From assembly GCA_028688515.1 (NCBI GenBank), contig JAQTXZ010000001.1:868001-932000 (forward strand): 64,000 bases of DNA, read 5' to 3'. Positions within the stretch are counted from its first letter, which is position 1. Each line of letters starts with the position of its first letter. Positions 62,435-64,000 of the stretch are shown here, in pieces. The notes under the pieces are model-generated. The model saw only the letters and a list, made by a program, of their open reading frames with translations, had not been told where the DNA came from and made no database searches. The DNA comes from Patescibacteria group bacterium. Lineage in GTDB: Bacteria; Patescibacteriota; Patescibacteriia; 2-12-FULL-60-25. The position numbers and the translations under genes were made by a program.

Positions 62435-64000
62435 ATGAAAACGTCCCACGTCGCACGTCCCACGTACATCGTCGTAGCTGCACTATTCGTGCTGTTCAAT
62501 ATCGGGTGTGGAGAAATTCAGGCACAAGATGCCGGAAAGGATCAGACCTCCGACGCAGCAGCAACACCCGACGCTCCGACCTCGACTCCGGCCACGTGCG
62601 TCCCGGGAGAGCAGAACATCTGCCTTTGCCTGGACGGTCGCCAGAGCTATCAGGTCTGTGCCGACGACGGCAAGTCGTTCGACGCGTGTCACTGCGATGA
62701 GTGCATGCCCGGGCTGCAGCACGAATGCTTCTGCCCCGGCGGACTCACCGGAATGCAGGCCTGCGCCGATGACGGCAAGTCGTACAACAAGTGCAAGTGC
62801 AACCAACCGGACGCAGGAGCGCAGCCCGACGCCAACGTCGAGAGCGACGCGCAACCGGACTCGAATACAGAGCCGGATGCGGAGGCTGATGCCAATGTCG
62901 AGCCGGATGCGCAAGTCGAACCTCCGACGCTCAACGTCAAGCTTTCACTCGACACGCCTCCTGGCATGACCATGTGCGACGGCGCGCAAACCTCGGTCCT
63001 GAAGTTCGGCTATGAGAACAGCTCATCCGAACCCATCACCGTCGCGAGCACCAAGCTGCACAGAGTCGGCATCGGGAGCATCAACGACTTCACGGTCGGC
63101 GGCATTGCCGGCGACTACACCCATCTGGGCATCCCCGACCTATCCGGCTACCTGGAGTTCAACAACATGGTCCTCACCGTGCCGGCGATGACGTCGATGG
63201 AACACAGCTATTGGGTGGGAGTGACGGCTCCGGGCGGAGTCAGCGGCGACCAGTTCGCGTTCGAGATCGAGAAGCCGAGCGACATCACGCTCGATGGCAG
63301 TGCCAAGGTGGCAGGGAGTTTTCCCGTGAGGGGCAATACCTTTGTCATCAGCAACGTCAAGTGCGGCGAACTCAAGGCCTCGCTGGCTTCGAACCCCGTC
63401 TCCAACACGGTGGTCACGAAGGCTCATCACATCGAGACCGTCGGCATCACACTGTATGCGTCGGGTGCGAACGACATGAAAGTCACGTACCTGCCGCTGC
63501 AGTGCCAGGCCTCGATTCACGGTGCGCCTTACGCCGCCGTGGATTGCGACAAGCGCATCACGTCCCTCGCCTATTACGACGGCGACACGATGGTTGGCTT
63601 GCCCTGGTCGCCGGATGCAAACGGCATTGCGCCCATCGCACCCAATGTCGTCGTTCCGGTGGGTACGATCAAAACGCTTACGGTGAAAGCATCGTTTGCA
63701 TCGACGGCCAGCGATACGCCGCCGTACGATCGGGTCTCGATCGGTCTGGCGCCTGGCGGAGTCGCGACTGACATGGTCTACAACCAAACGGTTGGGATCG
63801 ATGTCGGCAATTCGCTCGCCGCACAGCTCTCGCAAAACCCGATCGTGACCACGACTATCATGCCGAGCGGCACGATCTCGATCACGGAAGACAACATGCC
63901 GCCTGCGCAGACCGTGGTCGCCGGAAATGGCAACTGGGTACCGTTCGCGGGCCTTAAGGCTACGACGCAGTACGAGGATGGTGCCATGGACGTGGTTCGC
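62435..64000 (+). CDS. Cys-rich lipoprotein with beta domains (3' end outside window)
   Basis: 522 codons are open to the window edge. AAGGAG lies upstream of the ATG. The signal peptide MKTSHVARPTYIVVAALFVL ends in a lipobox NIGC. Two Cys-rich units follow (CVPGEQNICLCLDGRQSY..CADDGKSFDACHC and ECFCPGGLTGMQACADDGKSYNKCKC), then an Asp/Ala/Pro linker of about 40 residues (repeated PDA, DAN) and beta-rich extracellular domains. The first residues after MKT are encoded by a family E-type CCCACGTCGCACGTCCCACGT repeat. Likely a surface-displayed protein; function unknown. Confidence 0.8.
   Translation, partial: MKTSHVARPTYIVVAALFVLFNIGCGEIQAQDAGKDQTSDAAATPDAPTSTPATCVPGEQNICLCLDGRQSYQVCADDGKSFDACHCDECMPGLQHECFCPGGLTGMQACADDGKSYNKCKCNQPDAGAQPDANVESDAQPDSNTEPDAEADANVEPDAQVEPPTLNVKLSLDTPPGMTMCDGAQTSVLKFGYENSSSEPITVASTKLHRVGIGSINDFTVGGIAGDYTHLGIPDLSGYLEFNNMVLTVPAMTSMEHSYWVGVTAPGGVSGDQFAFEIEKPSDITLDGSAKVAGSFPVRGNTFVISNVKCGELKASLASNPVSNTVVTKAHHIETVGITLYASGANDMKVTYLPLQCQASIHGAPYAAVDCDKRITSLAYYDGDTMVGLPWSPDANGIAPIAPNVVVPVGTIKTLTVKASFASTASDTPPYDRVSIGLAPGGVATDMVYNQTVGIDVGNSLAAQLSQNPIVTTTIMPSGTISITEDNMPPAQTVVAGNGNWVPFAGLKATTQYEDGAMDVVR

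Overview
The window is a dense bacterial chromosome segment that looks like a member of the Patescibacteria (Candidate Phyla Radiation), probably a Parcubacteria-like lineage. The reasons are: an archaeal-type ProRS, a bacterial Elp3, a short TruB, type IV pilus and FemX/VanW-like envelope genes, two copies of a surface domain I associate with this phylum, and many short CPR-style hypothetical proteins. TGA ends several well-conserved genes, so the standard bacterial code applies. The assignment is inference from gene content.

Layout. 1-9.5 kb: ribosomal S1, an unknown protein plus a C39-like peptidase, FtsH, a membrane protein, PilB ATPase, TsaE and TsaD. 9.5-20.2 kb: a CDP-alcohol transferase, small unknowns, tRNA-Glu, an HD hydrolase, Ddl, a Pif1-like helicase, a CAP-domain protein, DinB with a DUF6504-like partner, thymidine kinase and two half-size MFS proteins. 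20.2-34.3 kb: TrmD/KhpA/S16, TruB, RNase Y, a TrmB-type regulator, YmdB, HU, a Trm9-like methyltransferase divergent from Elp3, and ProRS. 34.3-36.85 kb: an accessory island. 36.9-48.8 kb: a YhhQ-type transporter behind a structured leader, a CofE-like ligase, VanW, PolX, a DMT transporter, PEBP, tandem unknown paralogues, tRNA-Lys and tRNA-Arg, a KamA-family enzyme, thioredoxin and a CrtC-like protein. 48.8-64 kb: FemX, RuvA, a membrane Ser/Thr kinase, IleRS, RpiB, two surface proteins, class II aldolase, two lipoproteins and a sigma factor; the last lipoprotein runs off the end.

The main accessory system is a diversity-generating retroelement (DGR) at 34.3-36.85 kb. A template repeat (TR, 35386-35482) and a variable repeat (VR, 35882-35978) align over 97 bp without gaps. 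Twelve of the 14 mismatches fall at template adenines; the other two sit at the 3' end. The VR is the last coding segment of a lectin-fold-like target gene, and an Avd-like gene lies beside the TR. The reverse transcriptase is a remnant missing both ends. The cassette lies between 72-bp direct repeats of the tRNA-Leu promoter and 5' end.

Two genome-wide patterns stand out. First, several families of short palindromic or tandem repeats fill the intergenic gaps and also sit in frame inside conserved genes (tsaE, tsaD three times, dinB, trmD, truB, ymdB, elp3, polX, ileS, rpiB), much like Rickettsia palindromic elements. Second, genes appear to fall into two expression classes. Conserved genes often have an extended -10 (TGnTATAAT) about 6-9 nt before the ATG and no Shine-Dalgarno, suggesting leaderless mRNAs. 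Lineage-specific genes often have TTGACA-N17-TAnnnT promoters, long leaders and a strong GGAGG.
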